From Oscillospiraceae bacterium (GTDB lineage Bacteria > Bacillota > Clostridia > Oscillospirales > Ruminococcaceae): a stretch of 64,000 nucleotides of DNA. A model generated the notes under the pieces. That model did no database searches. It worked only from the letters and a program-made list of their open reading frames with translations, and had not been told where the DNA came from. The DNA lies in contig JAFYQD010000003.1 of the NCBI GenBank assembly GCA_017547245.1, positions 248,001 to 312,000 on the forward strand, written 5' to 3'. Below, one piece after another: positions 33,063 through 43,700 of this stretch. Each line of letters opens with the position of its first letter. The first letter of the stretch is position 1. The translations under genes and the position numbers were made by a program.

Positions 33063-34348
33063 TGGGCGTCGCCTCCTTTGGCCTTGAGGAAGAATACGGT
33101 ATCCAGATGGACACGGTTGGCTGCTTCGATAACCTGTTCACGGGTGATGTTGGACATGTTTTCGGCATTCTGTTCGGGCGAGATGTTGCTGTTCATCATA
33201 ATCTGAACCAGATACCAGCTTTCAATGCCGCCCAGCGAGTCGGTGGTGGCTTTGGCACCGCCGCGCAGGGCCAGACGGGTGGATTCCAGCTCTTCGTCGG
33301 TAAATTCACCCTTCTTCATCACTTCCAGCTGGGCCAGAATTTCGTCTTGGGCCTTCTGTTTGTTTTCCGATTCAATGCCGCAGTCGACCATCATCAGGCC
33401 GGTGGCGCCGTCATATCGGGCGGCGCAGTAGTAACAAAGGCTGAGCTTTTCACGCACGTGGTTGAACAGGCGGCTGAAGGGGGTGCCGCCGTAAAGGGCG
33501 GTCATAACACGGAAGGGACGCAGCTCTTCATAGTCGCTTTCGTCGCCATCCACACGCAGACCCAGCACCAGCTTGCTCTGGGCAAGGTCCATTTCCTCCA
33601 CATGTTCACGAACCTGTTCGGGGGCAGGCTTGCGCTCGCACAGTTCATAGCCAAAGCTGCTGCGGTGCATACCGCCAAACAGCTCCTTAAAGATGACCAG
33701 CGCAGCCTGGGGGTCACCGGCGCCCACAAACATAATTTCAATGTTGGCGTGGTCGGCCAGACGGCGATAGGCAGCGGCGGCGGACTCTCCGGTGATGGCG
33801 GCGGCGGTTTCGGCACTGCCGTATTTGCGCAGGGCGGCGGCCTCGCCGGCGCACATTTCCTGCTTGCAGCGCAGCAGGGCATAGCTGCGTTTTTCGTTGA
33901 TTTCGGCGGCAATGCTGTCCAGAATGAACTGACGTTCACGGGCGGTGGCTTCCTCATCAAAACTGCCGTTTGTGATGCAGGGGTCAAAGGCAATGTCGGC
34001 CAGCAGTGCGGCGCAGTCGTGAGTGATTTTTTCACCCTCAAGGGCAAAGCGGTCATCCACACACTGGATGGAAACACTCAGCATCTGATATTTGCCAAAG
34101 TGCAGCACATCGGCATCCAGCCCGGCGCCATAAAGCTGGCACAGGCGGCGTTCCAATGTGGTGTAGTCGGGGCAGCTTTTGCACCCACGGCGCAGCAGAA
34201 GGGGCACAATGGCATTGTTGGCGGCCTCTTCGGCAGTAAGCGGGGTGATAAAGTTGACAGAAATTCGGTTATGCTTAAATTTGGGATCGGTCACTGCAGA
34301 AAAGTAAACACCTTCTGCCAGTTGGATCCGTTCCAGCCGGTGGCTCAT
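33059..34348 (-). CDS. yfmF: M16-like protein YmfF (inactive partner)
   Basis: 429 residues, from ATG 34348 with AGGAG 8 bp upstream (a longer upstream frame is unsupported). It has the M16 fold pattern 'NNAIVPLLLRRGCKSCPDYT' and 'LCQLYGAGLDADVL' but no HxxEH, as expected for the non-catalytic partner. First gene of the operon that leads through ymfH to lgt and folD. Confidence 0.9.
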   Translation of the reverse strand: MSHRLERIQLAEGVYFSAVTDPKFKHNRISVNFITPLTAEEAANNAIVPLLLRRGCKSCPDYTTLERRLCQLYGAGLDADVLHFGKYQMLSVSIQCVDDRFALEGEKITHDCAALLADIAFDPCITNGSFDEEATARERQFILDSIAAEINEKRSYALLRCKQEMCAGEAAALRKYGSAETAAAITGESAAAAYRRLADHANIEIMFVGAGDPQAALVIFKELFGGMHRSSFGYELCERKPAPEQVREHVEEMDLAQSKLVLGLRVDGDESDYEELRPFRVMTALYGGTPFSRLFNHVREKLSLCYYCAARYDGATGLMMVDCGIESENKQKAQDEILAQLEVMKKGEFTDEELESTRLALRGGAKATTDSLGGIESWYLVQIMMNSNISPEQNAENMSNITREQVIEAANRVHLDTVFFLKAKGGDAQ

Positions 34349-34718
34349 GCATTCATCTCCTGTACTCAATTTTGGAAAAGGCGTTGGCCCGCCCCGGTGT
34401 TTGTTTCCGGGCGGCGGCAGCCTGTCGACTGTAAATAAAAAGTATAGCATATTTTGGTTAAGCTTTCCACATCTTCCGATGAACAATATGAAAAATTGGT
34501 GTGGGTAAGACTTGAACCGCCCAGCACCAGTCTGCGGTGGGGCAGACGGGGCGGCAGCCGGCGGACAATGGGGGTATGGGTGGGGTGTATCACAGCAACG
34601 CCTCCTTATATCAAAATAAGTTTTGGCCGCAGGGCTGCCCAACATACAAAAGGTTGCATTTCCACCCCTGCAAAGGTATACTTTAGACAGAAAAGTTTTG
34701 GTCAGGAGGTGCCTTTTT
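34349..34718. other. Intergenic region between divergent ymfF and the oxidoreductase
   Basis: 370 bp without a supported gene. A possible ymfF -10 (AGTATA, 34441-34446, complement TATACT) has only a weak -35. The oxidoreductase promoter TTGCAT (34654-34659), 17-bp spacer, TATACT (34677-34682) is clearer. The GC-rich stretch 34500-34600 has short open frames without ribosome sites, possibly gene debris. Confidence 0.5.
34654..34682 (+). promoter_or_regulatory. Promoter of the oxidoreductase gene
   Basis: TTGCAT and TATACT with exactly 17 bp between, 36 bp before ATG 34719 and its AGGAGGTG ribosome site. Confidence 0.65.
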
Positions 34719-35708
34719 ATGGTACGTTATGCAACGATAGGAAGCAGCTGGATCGCCGATGCCTTTATCGAGGCAGCCAAGCAGTCGGCCCCCGAACTGG
34801 AGCTGACCGCTGTTTATTCCCGCACCGAAGAACGGGGCAGGGAATTTGGCGCAAAGTACGGTGTTGACCGTGTCTACACCAGTCTGGACGAACTGGCGGC
34901 TGCCCAGGATATTGACGCCGTCTATATCGCCAGCCCCAATGTAATGCATTATCCCCAGGCCAAACTGCTGCTGGCCGCAGGCAAGCACGTAATGTGTGAA
35001 AAAACCTGTGTGGTCACCACCGCCCAGCTGGATGACCTGCTTTCCATTGCCGCCGAACAGGGCGTGGTGTTTATGGAAGCCATTAAACTGATGCACATGC
35101 CTGTGCTGAAGCAGGTGGAGGAATATCTGCCCAAGCTGGGACGAATCCATCTGTGCAAGTTTGATTTTTCCCGCTATTCCTCCAAATACCCCAAATATCT
35201 GGCCGGAGAGACTCCAAACATCTTCCGCCGTGATCTGTGCGCCGGCGGTTTGATGGATATGGGTGTATACAGCATCTATCCTGCGGTATACTTTTTCGGT
35301 GAGCCTCTTACGGTGGATGCCCACGCCATATTTATGAACACCGGTGCAGACGGCGCAGGTGCGGCTTTGCTGGGCTATCAGGATAATGCCGTCAGCGTCG
35401 GCTGGAGCAAAATGAGCGAGCATTACCAGTGGAACACCATTCAGGGTGACAACGGCATTCTGGTCATCGATACCATCGAGCATATGGATAATGTGGACTT
35501 TATTGATGTCAAGGGCAACCGCGAGCACCTGTTCAGCCGTGACCTTGACCGCAAGGTTATGAGCTGGGAGGCCGAGGCCTTCTATCGTTGGATTACCGAC
35601 CCCATCGGCACCGCCGATGAAGCTGCCCGCATCACCGAGGTCACCCGGGGCACCATCCGCACCATCGAACGCATCCGTGCCGCTGCCGGCATTCGCTTTG
35701 ATGTATAA
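34719..35708 (+). CDS. Gfo/Idh/MocA family oxidoreductase
   Basis: 329 residues from ATG 34719 behind TCAGGAGGTG. A Rossmann N terminus 'VRYATIGSSWIADAFIEAAK', then 'IDAVYIASPNVMHYPQAKLL' and 'GKHVMCEKTCVVT' (the usual EKP is EKT here), followed by the Gfo/Idh C-terminal fold ('AGGLMDMGVYSIYPAVYFF'). NAD(P)-dependent; acts on sugars or related compounds. No sugar genes are adjacent. Monocistronic and closed by the hairpin at 35722-35750. Confidence 0.92.
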   Translation: MVRYATIGSSWIADAFIEAAKQSAPELELTAVYSRTEERGREFGAKYGVDRVYTSLDELAAAQDIDAVYIASPNVMHYPQAKLLLAAGKHVMCEKTCVVTTAQLDDLLSIAAEQGVVFMEAIKLMHMPVLKQVEEYLPKLGRIHLCKFDFSRYSSKYPKYLAGETPNIFRRDLCAGGLMDMGVYSIYPAVYFFGEPLTVDAHAIFMNTGADGAGAALLGYQDNAVSVGWSKMSEHYQWNTIQGDNGILVIDTIEHMDNVDFIDVKGNREHLFSRDLDRKVMSWEAEAFYRWITDPIGTADEAARITEVTRGTIRTIERIRAAAGIRFDV

Positions 35709-35721
35709 AAGAACATAACAG

Positions 35722-35756
35722 CAGGCCGGTGTTTCTGACGCACCGGCCTGTTTTTT
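35722..35756 (+). terminator. Terminator of the oxidoreductase gene
   Basis: Perfect 10-bp stem (35722-35731 with 35741-35750) followed by T6 (35751-35756). Confidence 0.88.
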
Positions 35757-35807
35757 GCTTATAAACCGCACGCCTTTGGGTAAAACAGAAAGGAAAGGCG
35801 GTGCAGG

Positions 35808-36485
35808 ATGATGGCTCTGATTGAACTGGAAGGTGTTGGCCGTGAATATCAAATGGGGGAAGAAAAGGTGTATGCCCTCAGGGATGTTTCGCTGAAGGTG
35901 GAGGAAGGGGAGTTTGTTTCCATTGTCGGGCGGTCGGGCTCGGGCAAATCCACCCTGATGAACCTGATTGGCTGTCTGGACAGGCCCAGCGAGGGACAGT
36001 ACCGTCTGGCAGGCCGCTCGGTGGCCCAACTGAGCGACCGAGAGCTTTCTGTTGTGCGCAATCGTGTGGTGGGTTTTATTTTTCAGGGGTTTAACCTTGT
36101 TCAGGATCTTACTGCGCTGGAAAATGTGGAGCTTCCCCTTGTTTATCGGGGATGGCCGAGGGCTAAACGGCGGCAGGCTGCCCAAACAGCGCTGGAGCAG
36201 CTTGGTCTGGCCGAACGGATGGACCATCGTCCGGGACAGATGTCGGGCGGCCAGCAGCAGCGGGTGGCCATTGCACGGGCGGTTGCTGCCAATCCGTCGC
36301 TCATTCTGGCCGACGAACCCACCGGCAATCTGGACAGCCGGGCCGGAGAAGAAGTGATGCATCTGCTGACAGGACTGTGGCGTCAGGGCAAAACCGTGCT
36401 GCTGATCACCCACGACCCTGTGGTGGCGGCCTGTGCCCCACGGCGCATCATCATTGACGGCGGAAGGGGAGAAAAAGAGGGTTAA
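35808..36485 (+). CDS. ABC transporter ATP-binding protein, MacB/LolD type, without a permease
   Basis: 225 residues. Walker A 'GRSGSGKST', signature '[14 protein letters not shown]', Walker B '[12 protein letters not shown]', switch His 'LLITHDP', plus the 'QFNLV'-like Q-loop '[20 protein letters not shown]', which groups it with the MacB/LolD/FtsE branch. Such ATPases normally pair with a FtsX-like permease in the next gene, but here the next features are a tRNA and a gene-free region. Start could be ATG 35808 or 35811. It may pair with a permease elsewhere or be a remnant of an operon cut by rearrangement at the tRNA. Confidence 0.9.
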   Translation: MMALIELEGVGREYQMGEEKVYALRDVSLKVEEGEFVSIVGRSGSGKSTLMNLIGCLDRPSEGQYRLAGRSVAQLSDRELSVVRNRVVGFIFQGFNLVQDLTALENVELPLVYRGWPRAKRRQAAQTALEQLGLAERMDHRPGQMSGGQQQRVAIARAVAANPSLILADEPTGNLDSRAGEEVMHLLTGLWRQGKTVLLITHDPVVAACAPRRIIIDGGRGEKEG

Positions 36486-36527
36486 AATCATACTAAAAAA
36501 TTTTTTAATTTTTTTTTGCAAAACTTG

Positions 36528-36556
36528 TTGACAAACCAAGAAACCGATGCTATAAT
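36528..36556 (+). promoter_or_regulatory. Consensus promoter of tRNA-Leu
   Basis: TTGACA (36528-36533), 17-bp spacer, TATAAT (36551-36556) preceded by TGC; 29 bp before the mature tRNA 5' end. Confidence 0.88.
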
Positions 36557-36584
36557 AACGAACGTCGCTTGACGAAGACCACAT

Positions 36585-36671
36585 GCGGATGTGGCGGAAT
36601 TGGCAGACGCGCTAGATTCAGGTTCTAGTGAGGTTAAATTCGTGCAGGTTCAAGTCCTGTCATCCGCACCA
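36585..36671 (+). tRNA. tRNA-Leu (anticodon CAG)
   Basis: 87 nt with encoded CCA. Acceptor stem GCGGATG (36585-36591) with CATCCGC (36661-36667). The anticodon stem CTAGA/TCTAG encloses loop TTCAGGT, so the anticodon is CAG, reading CTG. A long variable arm and T-arm GCAGG-TTCAAGT-CCTGT complete the type II tRNA expected for Leu. Consensus promoter upstream and terminator directly after CCA. CTG is the dominant Leu codon in the surface genes that follow. Confidence 0.96.
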
Positions 36672-36742
36672 AATAAGAGGCATGCCCAAGAGGGCGTGTC
36701 TCTTATTTTTTTGCGCGACAGGACTTGAACCTTAAGAAGGCG
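36654..36742 (+). repeat. Direct repeat copy 1: tRNA-Leu 3' end, terminator and inverted T-arm
   Basis: 89 bp that recur at 36857-36945 with two substitutions (36699 T/C; 36721 G/A). It spans the last bases of the tRNA T-arm, the acceptor 3' strand, CCA, the terminator, and a sequence (GACAGGACTTGAACC, 36717-36731) that is the reverse complement of the tRNA T-arm (GGTTCAAGTCCTGTC, 36647-36661). Confidence 0.9.
36672..36712 (+). terminator. Terminator of tRNA-Leu (first repeat copy)
   Basis: 16-bp imperfect stem (36672-36687 with 36692-36708) then a T-run. It starts at the base after the CCA end. Confidence 0.85.
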
Positions 36743-36856
36743 TCTGCCGTGAAGAAAAACAGTTCGGGGAACTGTTTTTCAGGCAGGCGGTGCGCAGGCG
36801 GGTACCGAATGCGAAGCATTGGGTCGCCAAGCAGTCAGGATCGCGCAGCGAGCCGC

Positions 36857-36945
36857 GTCCTGTCATCCGCACCAAATAAGAGGCATGCCCAAGAGGGCGT
36901 GCCTCTTATTTTTTTGCGCGACAGAACTTGAACCTTAAGAAGGCG
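36857..36945 (+). repeat. Direct repeat copy 2, attR-like
   Basis: Second copy of the 89-bp unit, 203 bp downstream, separated from copy 1 by 114 bp that hold two hairpins (36753-36780 region with AAACAGTTC/GAACTGTTT arms; AATGC-GAA-GCATT near 36808) and no gene. A duplicated tRNA 3' end is the usual mark of site-specific integration, or it may be a local tandem duplication. Confidence 0.8.
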
Positions 36946-37771
36946 GCCGAGGAGCCTGTGTTCAGCAAGCTAAAATCTCTTGCATGCCCCTCCAAAGGGC
37001 CCATGGTTAAGGCTTGGTTGAAAGGAAAAATAGTCAAAATCTGCCCCCAAAAAGGTGCTTTTTAACCGCTGCAACCTCAAAAAATTACCCTGTTTTTCCA
37101 AAAAAACAGAACAAAAACACGGTGAAAAAAGAACAAAAACAGGACAAAAAGACAATGCAGTTTAAGCCTTAAATAAGACATTTCACGCAATATTGAGCAA
37201 TTATTTTCCCCAATATGGTACAATAAATCGAATATAAAAATAGGCTGAAAAGTTCCCGTTTTTTTTCAAAAAAATCCTGTTTTTGGTAAAAAACAGCGCA
37301 TATTTTCCCTCAATTTTATCCAGTTTAAGGAAAAATAAAGTGATAAAAAATTCTTTGTAAAATTGGTGTGCTATTCCCATAAAAAGACGCAAAATCTTTA
37401 CAAATCCTACAATTGTATTATGGCAGAATTTGATGTATTATTATTATAAGTATTATTATGGGTAAGGGGGTAGTACGCCCTGTTGCCTGTAGTATACATA
37501 TAGCCAAAAAGTTGCCCGGTTTGGGCATCTATAAACCTGATCGAGGATGGGCGCACCCTTAAAAAAAAACGGGGTGTATCCGTCCTTATGGGCGTTTAAA
37601 TAAAACCCCAAAAAATTTAGACAAGCATAACAACCCCGTTGAAGTCATAGTCTGCATTCAAAGAAGGCTGCGGACATGAAAAAATTTAGAGATTGGTCGT
37701 AATTACACGTAAGTGTGTTATAGATAAATAATTTTCACCAAAAGTGAAAAGAGAGAAAGGAAGCGCATGAG
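36946..37771 (+). other. AT-rich gene-free leader of the surface-protein locus
   Basis: 826 bp with no supported gene. Short minus-strand frames lack ribosome sites. The distal half looks transcribed leader: TGCCC (37513-37517) with GGGCA (37523-37527); GGAT/CACCC (37545-37558) with GGGTG/ATCC (37572-37581); TTTTCAC (37732-37738) with GTGAAAA (37744-37750) directly before the ribosome site GAGAAAGGAAG. An 8-codon ORF (ATG 37677, MKKFRDWS) is also visible. I do not recognise a known riboswitch class. No clear sigma-A promoter stands out. Confidence 0.5.
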
Positions 37772-40700
37772 ATGCAATTGAAAGGATGGAAGCGCTGTAT
37801 GGCAGCTCTGCTTGCCGTAATGTGCGTATTTACTTCCGTCAATGTGACTGCATTTGCTGCAACCGGCATCGGAACCAACAATTCCGGTGTGTGGGGCGTA
37901 ACCGCCGCACAGTTGGTTGCTTCTCGTTACGATGGTGACGAGGCAGATGTAATCACCAGCCCCGCTATCAACAGCGGTGAAGCCTTTGAAGCAAGACTGC
38001 CCGAAGGCGATCTGGTTTCCGTTAACACCGTTGGTACCGAATGTACCATCACTGCCAACGACTACGTTGCAGGCGGTGAAACCTGGAAGCCCGACAGAGT
38101 TGAGGTCAAGGACGCCGAAACCGATGCTGTTTTGGGTGTGTCCGAAGATTGGACCTCTAACGCAGGCGTTAACACCGCCGTCGTCACCCTGCCCGACAAT
38201 ACCGCCAGCTACTATGCTTCGGTAGTATACGTTTGGGATGTGACTCTGGACAGCGCCGAAGAAGAAAGACTGCTGAACGTTGCTGCTCAGTTGGTTGAAG
38301 CCAAGCAGAGCATGGACGCTGTGGTTGAACTGGAATATGACCTGGAAAGCCTGAACAGTGTGTTTGCTACCGTTCAGGGCAAAATCAGTGACCTTCCCGT
38401 AAAGCCCGAAGCAGTACAGAAGCTGAGCAATAAGATTGCAGCAGCCGAAGATGCAGTTGATGTTCTGCTCGGTTGGATTGGCGATTATGCCGAAACTGAT
38501 TTTGAAGCCGCCTATCATTGGGAAAACGGTGCAGAAATCAAGGCTGCCGCCAATCAGGCCTGGGAAGACATTGATTCCCTGTACCAGAATGTTATCGACA
38601 ACGAAGACGCTCTGGCTCAGGCAATGGGCAGTGCTGTTATTGGCTCGTTTGTAAGCAACCTGGAAAATCTGGTATATGAAGATCCCGCTAACGAAAGCGA
38701 CAACGGCTATCTGACCGAAGTCAAGAATGCCGAATGGAGCTTCCTGGCATTTGACCCCGGCTTTACCGGTACCGTTGATGCCAATCTGGATGCCATTGTT
38801 GCCGGCATGGCCGATGCTGAAGTTGCCGACGCAAAGGGCACCTATACCGTTGCTTCCGAAGTTGTTTCTTACGAAGTAAACGTAACCCGAGTATACATCA
38901 CCCTGAAGGCTACCATCGCTTCCGACGAAGCTGTTGACTTTGAAGCCAAGGAAGATGCTGCTTACGAAACTCTGGATAATCTGACTGCCACCATCCTGAT
39001 GCCTGCAGGCACCGCCAAGGCTGTTGTGGAAGAAAAGATCAACGCCAAGGTTGAAGAACTGATTGCAGCTTGGGAAGATTACGGCATTACCGATTCTGCC
39101 AAGTTTGATGTAGATGTTGATGGCATCATCCCCGATGTACTTACCGAAGACATCGCCTCCATCGACTGGACTGTTACCTGCACTCCTAAGATGTTTGACG
39201 TTACCTTCGTTGGTGCCACCACCGAAACCAAGGCTTATCCCTACGGCACTTTCGTATATCTGACTGAACATGAAGATCCCGAACAGAGCTGGGATTATTC
39301 TGACGGCACCTTTGCTTATGCACAGGGCGACAGCATCTTGGTTGATGAAGACGTTGTCATCTCCCGTCAGAAGCTGCCTGCCGTAAAGGATTACAGAGTT
39401 GCTGACGTTCTGGCCGAAGACACTCAGTACAACCTGAATGACAACGAAAAGGCCATTCTGACCAGCCCCGCTCTGATCAGCGACGGCATGGGTTATCGTC
39501 TGCCCTCTTCCACCAATGCTTCCATCGAGCTGGATGAAGTAGAGCAGAAGTACGTTGTTACCGCCACCACCGCATCCGCCGGCACCAATGTAACCGGTGA
39601 ATGGGAACCCGTAAAGGTTCAGATCATGAACGGCAAGACCGTTATTGGTACCGTTGATCTGGACGACGGTGTGGGTGAATGGTATGTCGACGCTTACCCC
39701 TCCTTTACCAATGTCAATGTTGTTTTTGAATACGCTGCACTGGAAGCCGAAACTGCTCTCTACTACCTGAATCTGCCCTATGAGCTGAAGCAGAACGTAG
39801 AAGTACAGAAGGACCTGCTGGTCAGCGATGATCCCAACGAATGGACTGCCGAAAAGATTTACGGCTACTTTACCGACGATGTCATGGAATTCATGACCAA
39901 GGAGTATCTGAATACTCTGAAGATGATGTTGGGTAGAGATGCTCAGGCTGCCGTTAACGACATCCTGAACAACGGCTGGTCCGAAGTTGCCAACGAACCT
40001 GCTGTATACAGCAACCTGAAGGCTGCTGACGGTGAAAACTGGAACTTCAGCAAGTGCGTTGAAAAGGGCTACTACGCAAACATTTGCGATCAGGTTGGCC
40101 TGTTTGCCCGCAACATGGATGCTATCGTAAACGACGGCAACTTCAACGCTATGCTGAAGACTGCCGGTTACGAAGCCAAGCAGGATCAGATTGATGATCT
40201 GTGCGAAGCTCTGGACGAACTGGACCAGAGAATCCAGGATAACCCCCTGCACGAAGCATTTGATCAGGACAACGGCGCATTTGCTGCTCTGGTTGATACC
40301 ATTGACAAGGCAAATGACCTGCATGCCTATGCCACCGCAAACGGCATCAGCGCTTACGCCAAGACCCTGCTGGCCAAGCCCGGCAGCGTGACCCTGACCA
40401 TCAATGTTATGGCTGAAAAGCAGGCCGGCAAGTTTGTTTCCAAGCAGGAAAGCATTGTAGTAGAAAAGGGCAATGAAATTTCTGCCGCTACCATCAATGC
40501 TGAAATTGCTGAACTGGAAGCTGCTCTGGGCCTGACCACTTCTGTTAAGAAGTTCTACGACGCTTCTGCCATTGACGGCTTCACCGGCGGCGCTATGGTT
40601 GCCGATGCCCTTACCGAAAAGGTTTGGACCCTGAAGGAATTCGTTGTAAGCGTTGAAGGTGCTGAAGACAAGGTTCTGAGATATGGCGACAAGCTGTATG

Positions 40701-43700
40701 TTGACCTGCCCCAGTCCATCGATCCCAACTACGCCTACAAGTACTACGTTGGCGGTGTTGAAATCACCGATCCCAGCGGCAAGTACTGGTTTGAAAACGA
40801 AGACCTGCTGACCAAGTTTGTCGACGGCAAGTTTGAAATTACCCGTGAAGTAATCGACAAGAAGGTTGAAACCTTTGAAAGCTTCATTGACTCCATGAAC
40901 GATGCTCTGGGCTCCCTGAAGGATTCTTCCGGCAAGCCCATGGCCACCTTCGTTCCCGTAAAGAATGCCGGCGGCGAGTACGAATCTGTTGTACTGCGTC
41001 TGTCTGCTTCCAAGGATCTGAATACCACTGAAGTTATGAAGGCTGTTGCCGGCACCCTGGTCGGTCTGTCCTACAACTACATCGGTATGGAAAAGGAACT
41101 GGGTGCCCGTTCCAACTTCAAGTATGAAGAAGACGGTGCTGTTAAGATGAATCCTCAGGCTCTGATTGACCTGATCCTTAACGGCGGCGTTTCCACCGAA
41201 AGCCTGCTGAAGCTGATCAAGGCTGATGGTTCGGTCAATGCTATGACCCTGCCCGGCTACGACGGCTATCTGGGCGGCAAGCTGATTGAAAGCAAGATTT
41301 ATCTGGGCAACGATGCAGACGACTGCGAAGCTCTGAACTTCTACATCACCCTGAATCCTGCCGACAAGGCTATGCTGAGAGACTTCCGCAAGCTGCTGGC
41401 TAAGAGCGAACAGTACGGCGGCTTTGCAATGGATGGCGGCGCTCTGGAAATCAACGCTACCATTCCTGAAGATGCCTACAAGCTGTACCTGTCTGTAATG
41501 GTTCTGCTGGACCGTGAAGATCTGGATACTTTGGAAGACCGTGAACTGGCTGACGAAGTAGAAGAGATCAAGAACATTCTGGAAGATCTGCTGGTCAACA
41601 CCGATACTCCTGTTGACGCCAAGATGCTGCAGAGTGCTCTGAACAAGGCCGGCATGAGCGTTGACCTGATGCAGTACGAAAACTACATCGATGGTATGCT
41701 CAACTCCCTGAAGAACAGCCTGGAAGAAAAGGAAAGCGGCAGCCTGCTGTTTGTTGACGGCGCCGGTTCCGGTGCAGGCTACCACTTCACCATGCAGTAC
41801 GACATGGCCGGCGCTCTGGGCAACTTTGAATTTGACCTGAGCGAAATGTTTGCCACCACCAAGCTGAGCATCCCCGTATATATTAATGTATGGAACTACA
41901 ACAGCGACTTCGCTTATGAAGCTCTGGTTGTTGATGTACGCGGCGACGGCGTAAAGGGCAAGCTGAACTATGTTGAAGACCTGAGCGAAGCTTTGAAGTC
42001 TGCCGAAGGTCCTGTATACGCCATCCTGCTGAAGGACATCAACGATGACATTACCGTAAACTGCGCCACCATTCTGGATCTGAATGGCAAGACCATCAAC
42101 GGCAATGTAAAGGCCAACGCTGCCCTGCGCATCGTAAGCCGCATTCTGGATATTGAAACCGCAGGCGGTGTTACCGGTGATGTTACCGGCAGCGTAGTTG
42201 TTACCGCAGGTACCTTTGCTGACGACCTGGGCAGCAAGGTAAAGAGCGGTTACGTACAGGATGCTGAAACCGGCACCGTAAAGAATACCTTCTATAATGT
42301 ACAGGACACCGAAGAAGAAATGATCGTTACCATCAGCCTGGAACAGATTATGGCTGAAGCAAACGGCGGCAACCTGCCCACCGTTGCTCTGGAAATGGTA
42401 TCCGACATCTTCCTGAACCTGGATTCTTACGCCAGCATTAAGGTTGACGGCAACACCCTGTACGATGTTGATGTAGACATCATTGAACTGCTGAGCAACG
42501 CCAGCACCGGCGACTTCAAGGCCATTGCAGACCAGATTCTGGATGTAGCAAGCCTGGAAGAACTGAAGGCTTTGGCCAACAATGTGGCTGATGACCTGAC
42601 CGATGTGAAGCAGATTGCCAAGGTGCTGAAGGATGGCGGCGTGCTGTCCAGCTACACCTACGAAGTAGCTCCCTGGAAGATCAAGCCCACCACTGAAAAT
42701 GGCGAATTTAAGGTTTCCATCACCTCCGGCGACGTTAAGACCAAGACCATCACCATGGTTATTGAACCCCTGAGCGCCGAACAGAAGGCAACCCTGAAGA
42801 AGCTGTATGCCGCCATTGACGAAATGGTTAGCGTAACCAACCGTACCTTCGACCTGGGCTCCATCAGCTTTGTTGATGGCGACCTGAAGTGGACCGGTAA
42901 GGCTGCCGCCACCGTAACCTTTGACCTCAGCGGCAAGGCCGGTGAAGCTTCCGATTATGTAACCGCACTGTCCATCATTTTGGCCAACAACAGCAATGAC
43001 AAGGCCAACTTTGTAAGAGACATCAAGCTCTACCACAACAATGAATGGAGCAAGAATCTGGAAGCCAGATACAACGCTCTGACCATTGGTGATCTGGTTG
43101 AAGCTGTTAACGCCGCCGACGGCAAGTTCCTGGATCAGATGATTCGCGAAGTTGGCCTGACCGGCGAACTGGAAGACGTTGAAGAACTGACCAGCGCTTA
43201 CGATGCCGTACTGTACGTAACTTCCAAGCTGGCTGCTGCAGTTGAACGTCTGGCCGGCAACACCGCCTTCTTTGACAAGCCCGTAAACGGCCTGTTTGAT
43301 GGCGAAACCGGCACCTACAGCCATATTTCTTTGACTGTAGCCCTCAAGCTGTTCGACAACGACTATGCTTCCAAGGCACAGGCCGTTATCGACATGATCA
43401 ACTCCCTGCCCGCCGAATTTGACGCAGAAAACTTCGATGAATTCCTGCTTTCTGGCAAGGATTCCTCCATGAGTGACCTGGATCTGCTGAAGCTGATCGA
43501 TGCAATCGAAACTGCCTTTGCCGCCCTTAGCGCCGACGCTCAGGAAATCGTAAAGGCTAACTGCGATTACGGTACTGTCGAACGTGTAAGAATCTATCTG
43601 GAGTACGATCACCGCGCCGCAAGAGTAGTTGCCCGCATGATCGATTCTCTGCCTCACATGTTCAGCGATAGCGAATATGCCGCATTCCTGGCTTCCGGCA

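Noticed and set aside
34366..34645. N-terminal extension of ymfF up to 34645
   Set aside because: The extension is Pro/Arg-rich without a ribosome site; AGGAG precedes ATG 34348 and the M16 fold starts there.
36970..37392. Two minus-strand ORFs of 61 and 63 codons in the AT-rich leader
   Set aside because: Low-complexity Phe/Lys-rich translations, no ribosome sites, no family pattern.
37490..37600. c-di-GMP riboswitch in the leader of the giant gene
   Set aside because: Attractive given the HD-GYP/EAL gene, but the conserved core sequences of neither class could be found by eye.
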